NCBI RefSeq assembly: GCF_010501075.1 | Contig: NZ_QVMN01000001.1 | Location: forward strand, 248,001 to 312,000 | DNA length: 64,000 nucleotides | DNA from: Dysgonomonas sp. 25 | Lineage (GTDB): Bacteria; Bacteroidota; Bacteroidia; Bacteroidales; Dysgonomonadaceae | Reading direction: 5' to 3' | Part shown: positions 42,322 through 51,944 of the stretch, piece by piece | Numbering within the stretch: position 1 is the stretch's first letter | How the letters are laid out: every line of letters starts with the position of its first letter | Made by a program: the position numbers and the translations under genes | The notes under the pieces: generated by a model | Told to the model about the DNA's origin: nothing | The model's input: the letters and a program-made list of their open reading frames with translations, nothing else | Database searches by the model: none

Positions 42322-44151
42322 TTAATTAATAATTCGCGTAGCGCCTAAGTCTGCCGAACTTACCATACTGGCATAAGCCCGCAAAGCTTTGGATATATAC
42401 CTGTCCCTGTTCGGTTTGAAAGCATTATCACCTTTGCTCAACTCTTGTTGGCGGCGGCTTTCCAGCTCGCTATCAGAAAGTTTTACATTTATCGAGCGGT
42501 TTGGTATATCTATTTCGATAATATCGCCATCTTTGACCAATCCGATTGCTCCTCCCGATGCCGCTTCCGGCGAAACGTGCCCGATTGACAATCCCGATGT
42601 TCCACCGGAAAAGCGTCCGTCGGTAATCAACGCGCACTCTTTCCCTAAGTGGCGCGATTTGATATAGGAAGTAGGGTAGAGCATCTCCTGCATTCCCGGG
42701 CCACCTTTAGGGCCTTCGTAGACGATGACAACTACATCGCCCGAAACAACTTTCCCTTTTAATATGCCATCGCAAGCATCATCCTGCGAATGGAATACTT
42801 TTGCCGGGCCGGTGAATTTGAATATACTTTCGTCTACCCCGGCAGTCTTTACTACGCAGCCATTCAAGGCGATATTTCCTTTCAAGATAGCTAATCCGCC
42901 ATCTTTAGTATAGGCATGCTCCATATCGCGGATGCAACCATTTGCACGGTCGGTATCGAGCGTGAGATAATAGGTTTCCTGCGAACCCATCACTAAATTG
43001 AAACGGTTGGCAGGAGCCGATTTATACAGGTTCTCCGCTTCGGGAGTAGGATTCTCTTTTGTTATATCATATTTTTCTATTGCCTGAGCCAACGTCATAC
43101 CATCTGCCCGATTGACGGATGTATCTACCAATCCGCCTTTGGCAAGTTCGTTCATAATACCGATTATTCCTCCTGCACGGTTGACATCCTGAATATGATA
43201 TTTTTGCGTATTAGGAGCAACTTTACACAAACATGGCGTTTTACGGGATAACTTATCGATATCATCCATCGTGAAATCTACTTCGGCTTCCTGTGCAATT
43301 GCTAATAAGTGCAGGATTGTATTGGTAGAACCGCCCATTGCAATGTCCAATGTCATAGCATTCAGAAATGCCTGTTTGGTAGCTATGCTGCGGGGCAGAA
43401 TACTATCATCGCCATCGCGGTAATATTTATAGGCGTTTTCTACAATCATTTGGGCTGCCTTTTCGAACAGTTTTGCACGGTTGACGTGTGTCGCGACGAT
43501 TGTTCCGTTACCCGGCAGGGCTAAGCCGATTGCTTCGTTCAGGCAGTTCATGGAATTGGCCGTAAACATGCCCGAACATGAACCGCACGTAGGGCAAGCT
43601 GAACGCTCGATAGCTTCGACTTCTTTGTCTGATACACTATCGTCAGCCGATTTTATCATGGCATCTATCAGGTCGAGGTGCTGTCCGTTAAGCTCTCCGG
43701 CTTCCATCGGTCCACCGGAAACAAAAATAGCCGGAATATTCAATCGCATGGCAGCCATCAACATACCCGGAGTGATTTTGTCGCAGTTGCTGATGCATAT
43801 CATGGCATCGGCTTTGTGCGCATTGACCATATATTCGATGCTGTCGGCTATCAAATCGCGCGAAGGTAGGGAATAGAGCATCCCGTCGTGTCCCATAGCT
43901 ATTCCGTCGTCTATGGCTATGGTATTGAATTCGGCTGCGAAACAGCCGAGTTTTTCGATTTCCGCTTTTACCTTTTGCCCTATCTCGTGCAGGTGGGTAT
44001 GTCCCGGAACAAACTGTGTGAACGAATTGACTATGGCGATAATCGGTTTGCCTATCTGCTCATCTTTCATCCCGTTGGCACGCCAGAGCGAGCGGGCTCC
44101 GGCCATCCTTCTTCCCTGCGTACTATCTGAACTACGTAATGCTATTTTCAT
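42322..44151 (-). CDS. ilvD: Dihydroxy-acid dehydratase
   Basis: The 609-residue Fe-S dehydratase has [22 protein letters not shown] and [19 protein letters not shown] for cluster binding, and [22 protein letters not shown] near the C-terminus. It makes the 2-oxo acids of valine and isoleucine. It is the first gene of the operon, behind the leader-peptide attenuator at 44,178-44,255. The length and motifs are normal. Confidence 0.97.
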   Translation of the reverse strand: MKIALRSSDSTQGRRMAGARSLWRANGMKDEQIGKPIIAIVNSFTQFVPGHTHLHEIGQKVKAEIEKLGCFAAEFNTIAIDDGIAMGHDGMLYSLPSRDLIADSIEYMVNAHKADAMICISNCDKITPGMLMAAMRLNIPAIFVSGGPMEAGELNGQHLDLIDAMIKSADDSVSDKEVEAIERSACPTCGSCSGMFTANSMNCLNEAIGLALPGNGTIVATHVNRAKLFEKAAQMIVENAYKYYRDGDDSILPRSIATKQAFLNAMTLDIAMGGSTNTILHLLAIAQEAEVDFTMDDIDKLSRKTPCLCKVAPNTQKYHIQDVNRAGGIIGIMNELAKGGLVDTSVNRADGMTLAQAIEKYDITKENPTPEAENLYKSAPANRFNLVMGSQETYYLTLDTDRANGCIRDMEHAYTKDGGLAILKGNIALNGCVVKTAGVDESIFKFTGPAKVFHSQDDACDGILKGKVVSGDVVVIVYEGPKGGPGMQEMLYPTSYIKSRHLGKECALITDGRFSGGTSGLSIGHVSPEAASGGAIGLVKDGDIIEIDIPNRSINVKLSDSELESRRQQELSKGDNAFKPNRDRYISKALRAYASMVSSADLGATRIIN

Positions 44152-44177
44152 ATATTCTTAACTATCGATATTTTCTA

Positions 44178-44210
44178 ATAAAAAAGCCTTTCCCGCACTG
44201 AGAAAGGCTT
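44178..44210 (-). terminator. Attenuator terminator before ilvD
   Basis: On the minus strand AAGCCTTTC (plus 44202-44210), a 9-base loop and GAAAGGCTT (plus 44184-44192), then TTTTTTATT. It lies 4 bases after the leader peptide stop. Its 5' arm overlaps CCTTTCTCA (plus 44199-44207), which is complementary over 9 bases to TGAGAAAGG at the start of the leader ORF, so an alternative antiterminator fold exists. Confidence 0.78.
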
Positions 44211-44213
44211 ATG

Positions 44214-44255
44214 TCATTTCATCCCTATTATTTCATATACACATACCTTTCTCAT
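44214..44255 (-). CDS. Leader peptide of the ilv operon
   Basis: A 13-codon ORF encoding MRKVCVYEIIGMK. Two valines and an adjacent isoleucine pair are the end products controlled by the operon, and the terminator follows immediately. This is the classical arrangement of transcription attenuation: ribosomes slowed at Val/Ile codons would favour the antiterminator. The minimal size and weak ribosome site reduce certainty. It is too short for routine gene calling. Confidence 0.62.
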   Translation of the reverse strand: MRKVCVYEIIGMK

Positions 44256-44336
44256 TTATTCTGCCAGAGGACGAGAATATCAAGAACGAGCACATGTAAA
44301 ATACAATTTGTCATATTTATGATTGAATTGATGACA

Positions 44337-44366
44337 CAAAGTTATAAACTTTTTGATAAAAACAAA
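44337..44366 (-). promoter_or_regulatory. Promoter of the ilv operon
   Basis: On the minus strand TTTG (plus 44363-44366), 18 bases, TAACTTTG (plus 44337-44344). Transcription should start near 44330 and include the leader peptide 75 bases downstream. Confidence 0.7.
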
Positions 44367-44554
44367 TTTTCTGTGTGGAAATATTTCGAAAGATGTTCTT
44401 TTTTATTTTAAACATATTATTGATTTGTCTTTTTGTAAAGCTAAAACAGCTATACATATAGAAATTTGACAAGCAAATTTTCTAAAATATCCAATACAGA
44501 AAATTGTTTCCGTATTTTTATTGCGAAATAGTTCCTAATTATTGATTGTTTTTT

Positions 44555-44562
44555 TAACTTTG
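44555..44562 (+). promoter_or_regulatory. -7 box upstream of purH
   Basis: TAACTTTG, a full TAnnTTTG match, 37 bases before the purH start. The -33 region is A/T-rich without a clear TTTG at the right spacing. The rest of 44,367-44,554 shows nothing but AT-rich sequence. Confidence 0.55.
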
Positions 44563-44598
44563 TTAGCCTAATAAAAACAGAATTATCAACGTAATAAC

Positions 44599-46122
44599 AT
44601 GTCTTCAGAAAAAAAAATCAAAAAAGCACTCGTTTCAGTCTATCATAAGGATGGATTAGATAATATAATCAAGCAATTAAACGCATTAGGCGTAGAGTTT
44701 ATTTCAACAGGAGGAACGCAGCAATTCATTGAATCATTAGGCTTCAAATGCGAAGCTGTAGAGGACTTGACAGGCTATCCGTCTATCTTCGGCGGGAGAG
44801 TAAAGACGCTCCACCCGAAAGTTTTTGGCGGAATATTGCATCGCCGCGATTTGGCTGATGATGTAGAACAGGCCGAAAAGTACGAAATCCCCGGAATAGA
44901 TTTGGTTATAGTAGATTTATATCCTTTCGAGGAAACAGTCGCTTCCGGCGCAGACGAACAAGCTATTATCGAAAAAATAGATATAGGTGGCATTTCTTTG
45001 ATACGTGCTGCTGCCAAGAATTTCAAAGACGTTATTATCGTTGCATCGAAAAGACAATATGCTCCGTTGGCAGAATTGTTAGAAAAGAAAAAAGGAAGCT
45101 CGGACATTGCCGACCGTAAATGGTTTGCAAAAGAAGCGTTTGCCGTATCATCATCTTACGATTCGGCGATATTCAATTATATGGATGGCGGAGAAGGCTC
45201 TGCATTCCGCTGCGCCGTGGATGATGCCATGCATCTCCGTTATGGTGAAAATCCGCACCAGAAAGGAACTTTCTATGGCGATTTCAGCCAGATGTTCGAA
45301 CAGAAACATGGACGCGAAATATCATACAACAATTTGCTGGATATAGAAGCGGCTGTCAACTTAATAAATGACTTCGACGAAACGACAGTTGCCATCCTCA
45401 AACATAACAATGCCTGCGGTATTGCTTCGCGTAAGACAGTATTGGAAGCATGGAAGGATGCTTTGGCAGGCGATCCTGTATCGGCCTTCGGTGGTATTAT
45501 TGTGGTGAATAAGAATATCGACAAAGAAACGGCAGAAGAAATCAACAAAATCTTCTTCGAAATCGTTATAGCTCCATCATATGATGCGGATGCTTTCGAA
45601 GTTCTTGCTCAAAAGAAAAACCGCATTATCCTTGTACAGAAGAAGAAACCAAGCGAAACAGCCCAATTCCGTTCGATGCTGAATGGTGTGTTGGTTCAAG
45701 ATAAAGATTTAAGTACGCAAAAAGCAGAAGATTTAGAGTTGGTTACAAGCAGGCAACTGCAAGGAACCGAATTGGAGGACTTGTTGTTTGCCAACAAACT
45801 GGTGAAACATACGAAGTCCAATGCCATTATTCTGGTTAAGAATAAACAACTTTGCGCAGGCGGTACGGGACAAACGTCACGCGTAGACGCATTGAAACAG
45901 GCTATCGAGAAAGCACATTCTTTCAACTTCGACTTGAAAGGAGCTGTTATGGCATCCGATGCTTTCTTCCCTTTCCCCGATTGTGTCGAAATAGCCGGAA
46001 AAGAAGGCATTACGGCCGTTATACAGCCCGGAGGATCTATCAATGATAAACTCTCGGTCGAGTATTGCAACGAGCATAATATTTCGATGGTTATGACAGG
46101 GGTAAGACACTTCAAACATTAA
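44599..46122 (+). CDS. purH: Bifunctional AICAR transformylase / IMP cyclohydrolase
   Basis: The 507-residue protein is the standard PurH length. Residues about 1-190 form the MGS-like cyclohydrolase domain (GVEFISTGGTQQFIESLG, GGRVKTLHPKVFGGILHRR). The transformylase domain has LRYGENPHQKGTFYG, ILKHNNACGIA, and AGGTGQTSRVDALKQA. It performs the last two steps of IMP synthesis. It is followed after 38 bases by mreB on the same strand, a common arrangement in Bacteroidetes. Confidence 0.97.
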   Translation: MSSEKKIKKALVSVYHKDGLDNIIKQLNALGVEFISTGGTQQFIESLGFKCEAVEDLTGYPSIFGGRVKTLHPKVFGGILHRRDLADDVEQAEKYEIPGIDLVIVDLYPFEETVASGADEQAIIEKIDIGGISLIRAAAKNFKDVIIVASKRQYAPLAELLEKKKGSSDIADRKWFAKEAFAVSSSYDSAIFNYMDGGEGSAFRCAVDDAMHLRYGENPHQKGTFYGDFSQMFEQKHGREISYNNLLDIEAAVNLINDFDETTVAILKHNNACGIASRKTVLEAWKDALAGDPVSAFGGIIVVNKNIDKETAEEINKIFFEIVIAPSYDADAFEVLAQKKNRIILVQKKKPSETAQFRSMLNGVLVQDKDLSTQKAEDLELVTSRQLQGTELEDLLFANKLVKHTKSNAIILVKNKQLCAGGTGQTSRVDALKQAIEKAHSFNFDLKGAVMASDAFFPFPDCVEIAGKEGITAVIQPGGSINDKLSVEYCNEHNISMVMTGVRHFKH

Positions 46123-46160
46123 GAATTTAGTAATATAAAACATCTCAATATAAAATAGAT

Positions 46161-47186
46161 ATGGGATTATTTTCATTCACTCAGGAAATAGCAATTGATT
46201 TAGGTACGGCAAATACCATCATCATACATAACGGAAAAATAGTAGTAGACCAACCTTCTGTCGTAGCTGTAGAGCGCAAAACAGGCAAAATGATTGCCGT
46301 GGGCGAACAAGCTCGTCAGATGCATGGTAAAACGCACGAAGATATTCGTACTATCCGCCCGCTGAAAGATGGTGTGATTGCCGACTTTACGGCATCGGAA
46401 CAGATGATTCGCGGAATGATAAAAATGTTCAACAAGAAGAATCGTTTGTTTTCGCCATCGTTGCGTATTGTTATCTGTATTCCTTCGGGAAGTACGGAAG
46501 TCGAAACACGCGCTATCCGCGACTCTGCCGAACATGCAGGGGGACGCGATGTATATATGATTTACGAGCCTATGGCTGCTGCATTGGGTATCGGGCTCGA
46601 TGTGGAAGCGCCGGAAGGTAATATGATTGTCGATATAGGCGGTGGTACAACCGAGATTGCTGTAATATCGCTGGGTGGTATCGTTTCCAACAAATCTATC
46701 AAGATTGCAGGAGACGACCTGACCGAAGATATACAGGAATATATGGGACGCCAGCACAATGTGAAAGTAGGGGAGCGTACGGCCGAAAACATCAAGATAG
46801 CTATCGGCGCGGCTCTTACGGAATTGCCGCCGGAAGAAGTGCCGGAAGATTATGTAGTACATGGCCCTAACCGTATGACATCTTTGCCGATGGATATTCC
46901 TGTGTCTTATCAGGAGATGGCGCATTGCTTGGATAAATCCCTGTCAAAGATGGATTCGGCTATTTTGAGTGCTTTGGAGCAAACGCCACCCGAATTGTAT
47001 GCCGACATCGTGCGCAATGGTATCTATATCACCGGAGGAGGTGCTTTGTTGCGTGGTTTGGCAAAACGTTTCTCCGACCGCATCGGGATTACGTTTCACA
47101 TACCCGAAGATCCGTTGCATGCAGTTGCAAAAGGTACCGGCATAGCCCTGAACAATATTGAGAAATTCAACTTCCTGATACGCTAA
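46161..47186 (+). CDS. mreB: Rod-shape-determining actin homologue MreB
   Basis: The 341-residue protein has the actin-fold motifs: IAIDLGTANTIIIHNGKIVVDQPSVVAV (phosphate 1), EPMAAALGIGLDVEAPEGNMIVDIGGGTTEIAVISLGG (connect and phosphate 2), and GIYITGGGALLRGLAKR (adenosine site). It polymerises under the membrane and guides wall elongation. It is the first of mreB-mreC-mreD-mrdA-rodA. Confidence 0.97.
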   Translation: MGLFSFTQEIAIDLGTANTIIIHNGKIVVDQPSVVAVERKTGKMIAVGEQARQMHGKTHEDIRTIRPLKDGVIADFTASEQMIRGMIKMFNKKNRLFSPSLRIVICIPSGSTEVETRAIRDSAEHAGGRDVYMIYEPMAAALGIGLDVEAPEGNMIVDIGGGTTEIAVISLGGIVSNKSIKIAGDDLTEDIQEYMGRQHNVKVGERTAENIKIAIGAALTELPPEEVPEDYVVHGPNRMTSLPMDIPVSYQEMAHCLDKSLSKMDSAILSALEQTPPELYADIVRNGIYITGGGALLRGLAKRFSDRIGITFHIPEDPLHAVAKGTGIALNNIEKFNFLIR

Positions 47187-47223
47187 TAACGCTTATCCCT
47201 AAATATGCTATAGACAACAGAGC

Positions 47224-48084
47224 ATGCATAATTTATTAGAGTTTTTGAGGAAAAACAGTCCTTTCTTCCTTTTCGTTTTATTGGAAGTTATCTGTTTTTA
47301 CTTCATCTTTTCGCATAATTCATATTCAAAAAGTGTATTCTTCAATTCATCCAATGTGGTGAGTGGAAGCATATACAGTGTTGCCGATAAAGTAACTTCA
47401 TACTTCGACCTGAAAGAGGAGAATGAAAGACTATTGCAACAGAATCAGAAAATGGGAAAAGAAATTTTAGCTCTGAAAGATTACGTGTCTTTTGTCGAAA
47501 ATGATAGTGTAAGAGTGAATATTTTATTGGAAAAGTTTTCAAAAAAGAAAACTCAGTACAATTTGATCTCTGCCAAAGTAGTCAACAACAATATTTCGCA
47601 TTCGGATAACTATATAACGATAGATAAAGGAGCGAACGATGGGGTAGTGGATGAAATGGGTGTATCTTCGCCGTCGGGCGTCGTCGGCATAGTAACCTAT
47701 GTCAGTAACCATTACGCAATTGTGCAACCTGTACTGAACACCGATACCAAAATCGGTTGCAAAGTGCTGCGGAATGGGGAATTCGGAGTACTGAAATGGG
47801 AAGATAATGATCCGCGATATGCTTATTTAACCGATTATCCGAAGTACAAACCTTTCGAAATTGGAGACACAATTATCACGAGCGGTTATTCGGATATGTT
47901 CCCCGAAGGAATTTTAGTTGGAGTAGTAGAAGGTTCGAAAAAACAATTGGATGATAACTTTTACAGCCTGAAAGTTCGTTTATCGACCGACTTTGGTACA
48001 CTGAAAAATGTGTTATTGATCCAAAACACTACATTCGACGAACAAGTAGAATTAGAAAACAGAGCAAGAAATGCAAAGAGATAG
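47224..48084 (+). CDS. mreC: Rod-shape-determining protein MreC
   Basis: The 286-residue protein has an N-terminal membrane helix (about 12-32), a coiled coil (about 60-95, LKEENERLLQQNQKMGKEILALKDYV), and the two beta domains of MreC with KVVNNNISHSDNYITIDKGANDGVVDEMGV and YLTDYPKYKPFEIGDTIITSGYSDMFPEGILVG. It joins MreB to PBP2 in the periplasm. Its last 14 bases overlap mreD. Confidence 0.95.
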   Translation: MHNLLEFLRKNSPFFLFVLLEVICFYFIFSHNSYSKSVFFNSSNVVSGSIYSVADKVTSYFDLKEENERLLQQNQKMGKEILALKDYVSFVENDSVRVNILLEKFSKKKTQYNLISAKVVNNNISHSDNYITIDKGANDGVVDEMGVSSPSGVVGIVTYVSNHYAIVQPVLNTDTKIGCKVLRNGEFGVLKWEDNDPRYAYLTDYPKYKPFEIGDTIITSGYSDMFPEGILVGVVEGSKKQLDDNFYSLKVRLSTDFGTLKNVLLIQNTTFDEQVELENRARNAKR

Positions 48085-48583
48085 TATTGTAAAATATGCC
48101 TTGATGTTTGTCATACTGGTACTATTACAGGTATTAATATTCAACAGAATATCTTTGTATGCATACGCCACGCCTTATCTCTATATCTACCTTATCATAA
48201 AACTTCCGGTAGGCATACAACGGAATATTACTCTACTTGTGGCCTTTGTATTAGGCTTTACGATAGATATATTCAGTAATACGCCCGGTGTGAATGCTGC
48301 GGCAACAACATTAGCGGCATTTTTCCGCCGTCCGATACAATCCGTCATGTTTACGCTGGACGATTACGAAGAGAAAGTACCATGCCTGTCATTGTTAGGA
48401 TGGACTTTTGTCAAATATGTATTATTAATGGTGCTTATCCACCATACAGCCTTAATCCTGTTGGAATCCTTTACCCTGTTTAATATCGAAATGCAGTTGT
48501 TGAGAATACTATTCTCCTTTATACTGACATCGATACTGATATTCATTTTGGAAGGCTTCTCCGTTCAAAAGAGGAAAAAGTAG
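48071..48583 (+). CDS. mreD: Rod-shape-determining protein MreD
   Basis: The 170-residue protein has five to six membrane segments, beginning VKYALMFVILVLLQVLIFNRISLYAYATPYLYIYLIIKLP, with the GFTIDIFSNTPGVNAAATTLAAFFR region conserved in MreD of this phylum. It supports the elongasome. Start overlaps mreC by 14 bases, and the stop shares one base with the GTG start of mrdA. Confidence 0.92.
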   Translation: MQRDSIVKYALMFVILVLLQVLIFNRISLYAYATPYLYIYLIIKLPVGIQRNITLLVAFVLGFTIDIFSNTPGVNAAATTLAAFFRRPIQSVMFTLDDYEEKVPCLSLLGWTFVKYVLLMVLIHHTALILLESFTLFNIEMQLLRILFSFILTSILIFILEGFSVQKRKK

Positions 48584-50460
48584 TGAAACAAAACAAGTTG
48601 GATTTAGAAAAAAGAAAGTATGTAATAGGCGGTATCGTTCTTGTTACGGTACTTATCTATGTCGTACAATTATTTTATCTCCAGATTGTTAATAATGAAT
48701 ATAAAGGCTATGCCGAAAACAATGCTTTTTTCAACCGCATGGTATATCCTGCCCGTGGAACGATTTCGGACAGGAACGGCAAGCTGATGGTTTTTAATGA
48801 ACCAACCTACGATTTGGTATATATTCCCAAAGAGGTGGCCAAATTCGATACACTCGATTTATGCAGAATCCTCGATATAGAAAAAACACAGTTCGATAGT
48901 TTAATAAGAACTATCAAACGTAAGCGGGACTATTCGCCATATAAACAGCAAACAATACTTACACAGCTCGGCGTGAAAGAAAGCGCCTTGATTCAGGAAA
49001 AATCGTTTAAATTCCCCGGTTTCTTCATTCAGAACCGTACTCTCCGCCAATATAACTATCATAGTGCCGGATTATTGCTGGGTTATGTTGCCGAAGTGAA
49101 CCAGAAACAGCTCAAAGAAGATGAATACTACGCACCGGGCGATTATGCCGGAAAGTCCGGGATAGAGCTTTCTTACGAAAAATATATGAGAGGGGAAAAA
49201 GGTACGGAAGTATTGCTCCGGGATGCACGTGGACGTATTCAAGGGAGGTATAACAATGGCAACAGCGATACTCCACCGGTTTCGGGACATAATCTTACGC
49301 TCTCTATCGATATCGAGCTTCAGGAATATGGCGAAAAACTGATGAAGAACAAGTTGGGCAGTATTGTAATGATAGAGCCTTCTACCGGCGAAATCCTTTG
49401 CCTGGTTACTTCGCCCACCTACGATCCCTCCATGTTGCTTGGAAAAGAGTTCAGCGAAAATTATGTAAAGTTAGAACAAAATCCACTCAAGCCGTTATTT
49501 AACAGGTCAATACAATCGGCATACCCTCCGGGATCGACCTTCAAAACGACACAAGGATTGATTTTCCTCGAAGAAGGCATTATAAATCCGTATACTTATT
49601 ATTCTTGTCATCATGGCTATCCTCCTCTTGGCGGCCGGCCTAAATGCCACGGGCACATAACACCATTAAACTTAGTACCGGCATTGGCAACTTCCTGTAA
49701 CTCTTACTTTTGTTACGGGTTAACGGCTATGCTCAACAATGATAAATATGGCGGTGTGGGAAATGCTTTTGAAGTCTGGAAAAACCATTTGGTAGATATG
49801 GGATTCGGCTACCGCCTTGGGGTTGACCTGCCATACGAAAACCGCGGATTCATACCCAGTACGGCATACTACAATAAACACAAAGGCGTGAATTGGAAGC
49901 CTGCAAATGTAATCTCTATCTCTATCGGACAAGGTGAGGTATTGCTGACGCCTTTGCAGGGCGCTAATCTGGCGGCAACTATTGCCAACAAGGGTTATTA
50001 TTATACACCGCACGTTGTTAAGGAAATACAGGACACCATTTTAGACGAAAAATATACAGAGAAAAACTATACAGGCATCAAGGAGGAGTATTATAGTATT
50101 ATCCTCGACGGGATGCGAAGAGCTGTTACCGAGGGAACTTGTAAGGGAGCTAACTTGGGTGCTGAAATAAAAGTATATGGAAAAACAGGTACTGCCGAAA
50201 ACTCGCATGGTAAAGACCACTCTCTTTTCATGGGTATCGGCGAAAAGGATGGAAAACAGGTAGCCATATACGTTATAGTCGAAAATGCCGGATTCGGAGC
50301 CACTTACGGTGTTCCTGTCGGGCGTTTGATGATAGAGAAAGCCATTCGTGGCGAAATATCACCAGAGAATAAAGGCATAGAATACAATATAATGCATACT
50401 TCGTTGCTGCCTAATTATTACTATGTATGGTTATGGAATCAACGAAAGCCTAAAGATTAA
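48583..50460 (+). CDS. mrdA: Penicillin-binding protein 2, elongasome transpeptidase
   Basis: The 625-residue protein uses a GTG start that overlaps the mreD stop. It has one N-terminal membrane helix, the pedestal domain with NRMVYPARGTISDRNGKLMVFNEPTYDL, and the transpeptidase motifs SxxK (PPGSTFKTTQG), SxN (ATSCNSYFCYG) and KTG (YGKTGTAENSHGKDHSLFMG). It cross-links peptidoglycan during elongation together with RodA, encoded 18 bases downstream. Confidence 0.96.
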   Translation: MKQNKLDLEKRKYVIGGIVLVTVLIYVVQLFYLQIVNNEYKGYAENNAFFNRMVYPARGTISDRNGKLMVFNEPTYDLVYIPKEVAKFDTLDLCRILDIEKTQFDSLIRTIKRKRDYSPYKQQTILTQLGVKESALIQEKSFKFPGFFIQNRTLRQYNYHSAGLLLGYVAEVNQKQLKEDEYYAPGDYAGKSGIELSYEKYMRGEKGTEVLLRDARGRIQGRYNNGNSDTPPVSGHNLTLSIDIELQEYGEKLMKNKLGSIVMIEPSTGEILCLVTSPTYDPSMLLGKEFSENYVKLEQNPLKPLFNRSIQSAYPPGSTFKTTQGLIFLEEGIINPYTYYSCHHGYPPLGGRPKCHGHITPLNLVPALATSCNSYFCYGLTAMLNNDKYGGVGNAFEVWKNHLVDMGFGYRLGVDLPYENRGFIPSTAYYNKHKGVNWKPANVISISIGQGEVLLTPLQGANLAATIANKGYYYTPHVVKEIQDTILDEKYTEKNYTGIKEEYYSIILDGMRRAVTEGTCKGANLGAEIKVYGKTGTAENSHGKDHSLFMGIGEKDGKQVAIYVIVENAGFGATYGVPVGRLMIEKAIRGEISPENKGIEYNIMHTSLLPNYYYVWLWNQRKPKD

Positions 50461-50477
50461 AACTGTCAGGATCAACT

Positions 50478-51944
50478 ATGTACGAAAGAAAAGAAGACAG
50501 TATAACGAGTAGCGTGGATTGGGTAACAATAGTATTGTTCCTCGTCATGATTGTAGCCGGATGGATAAGCATATACAGTGCCAGCTACGATTACGAAAAC
50601 GTGAAGACAATGTTCGACCTCTCGGGACGTGCAGGCAAACAGTTAGTCTGGATGGGAACATCCATCGTCCTTGCTTTTGTCATATTGAAACTCGATTCCC
50701 GTACATTCGATACCTTTGCTTACTTGGTTTATGCGGGATTGATGTTGCTGCTCTTTATCACTATTTTTATCGCACCTGATATTAAAGGCTCTCGATCGTG
50801 GCTGGTCATAACAAACGATATACGCCTGCAACCGGCTGAATTTGCCAAGTTTGCGACAGCATTAGCTTTGGCGAAGTTTATGTCTTCATACAATTTTAAA
50901 TTGATGAATGTCAAGAACCTGACTATTGTATGTGCGATGATTGCTTTGCCTATGTCGCTCATCCTTCTTCAACAGGAGACAGGTTCGGCACTCGTATTTA
51001 TATCCTTTATGCTCGTATTGTATCGTCAGGGGCTTCCGGGAATTGTTTTATTTGCCGGATTAGCTACTGTTGTACTTTTCATCATCGGACTGAAATATTC
51101 CGAAACAGATATGGGCTTACTCACGCAGGGCGAATTTATAACGACAGTGTTGGTCGTCGTAATTAGTGCTATTTTAGTAGGAGTATATATAAAAAAAGGT
51201 AAAGGTGTTCCGCGTAATATATTGATAGGAGGGACATTGATATATGGTGCTGCTTATCTGCTCTACAAATTCGGCTTGTCTGTCAACTGGGGAATTGTTG
51301 GCTTAGTGGCAATCGGCATATTAACGATCTATTTGATAGTTCTCACGATCAAACAACGGGCACTATCTTATCTCGGCATCATAGCAGTAGTGGTGATGAG
51401 TATAGCATTCGTTTCCGTTATCGATAATATATTCAACGATGTATTGAAACCTCACCAGCAAGTACGTATAAAGGTGGTGTTGGGAATGGAAGAAGATAAA
51501 AAAGGCGCCGGTTACAATGTCAACCAGTCCAAGATAGCAATCGGTTCGGGTGGCTTCGCAGGGAAAGGCTTTCTGGATGGGACACAAACAAAATTGAAAT
51601 ACGTCCCCGAACAAGATACCGACTTCATTTTTTGTACAGTAGGCGAGGAAGAAGGATTTATTGGGACAGTTGCCACTTTGGCGCTCTTTGTCGCATTGAT
51701 TCTCCGGCTGATATTCTTATCCGAGAGGCAAAAAAACGCCTTCGGGCGGGTATATGGCTATTGCGTCGCGGGGATAATCTTTTTTCACTTGGCTATCAAT
51801 GTCGGCATGGTGATTGGGCTGACGCCCGTGATAGGAATACCATTGCCGTTTTTCAGCTATGGAGGCTCGTCTCTGTGGGGATTCACCATATTGCTATTCG
51901 TCTTTCTGCGGATAGATATGACAAGGAAAAGAAGGACTGCTTAG
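50478..51944 (+). CDS. rodA: Peptidoglycan glycosyltransferase RodA
   Basis: The 488-residue SEDS protein has ten or more membrane segments. GSRSWLVITNDIRLQPAEFAKFATALALAKF contains the family signature, and VPEQDTDFIFCTVGEEEGFIGT plus the terminal GIPLPFFSYGGSSLWGFTI are the other hallmarks. It is longer than proteobacterial RodA because of extra helices around 220-300, as in other Bacteroidetes. Its stop overlaps by 4 bases the stop of the convergent ABC gene. Confidence 0.96.
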   Translation: MYERKEDSITSSVDWVTIVLFLVMIVAGWISIYSASYDYENVKTMFDLSGRAGKQLVWMGTSIVLAFVILKLDSRTFDTFAYLVYAGLMLLLFITIFIAPDIKGSRSWLVITNDIRLQPAEFAKFATALALAKFMSSYNFKLMNVKNLTIVCAMIALPMSLILLQQETGSALVFISFMLVLYRQGLPGIVLFAGLATVVLFIIGLKYSETDMGLLTQGEFITTVLVVVISAILVGVYIKKGKGVPRNILIGGTLIYGAAYLLYKFGLSVNWGIVGLVAIGILTIYLIVLTIKQRALSYLGIIAVVVMSIAFVSVIDNIFNDVLKPHQQVRIKVVLGMEEDKKGAGYNVNQSKIAIGSGGFAGKGFLDGTQTKLKYVPEQDTDFIFCTVGEEEGFIGTVATLALFVALILRLIFLSERQKNAFGRVYGYCVAGIIFFHLAINVGMVIGLTPVIGIPLPFFSYGGSSLWGFTILLFVFLRIDMTRKRRTA

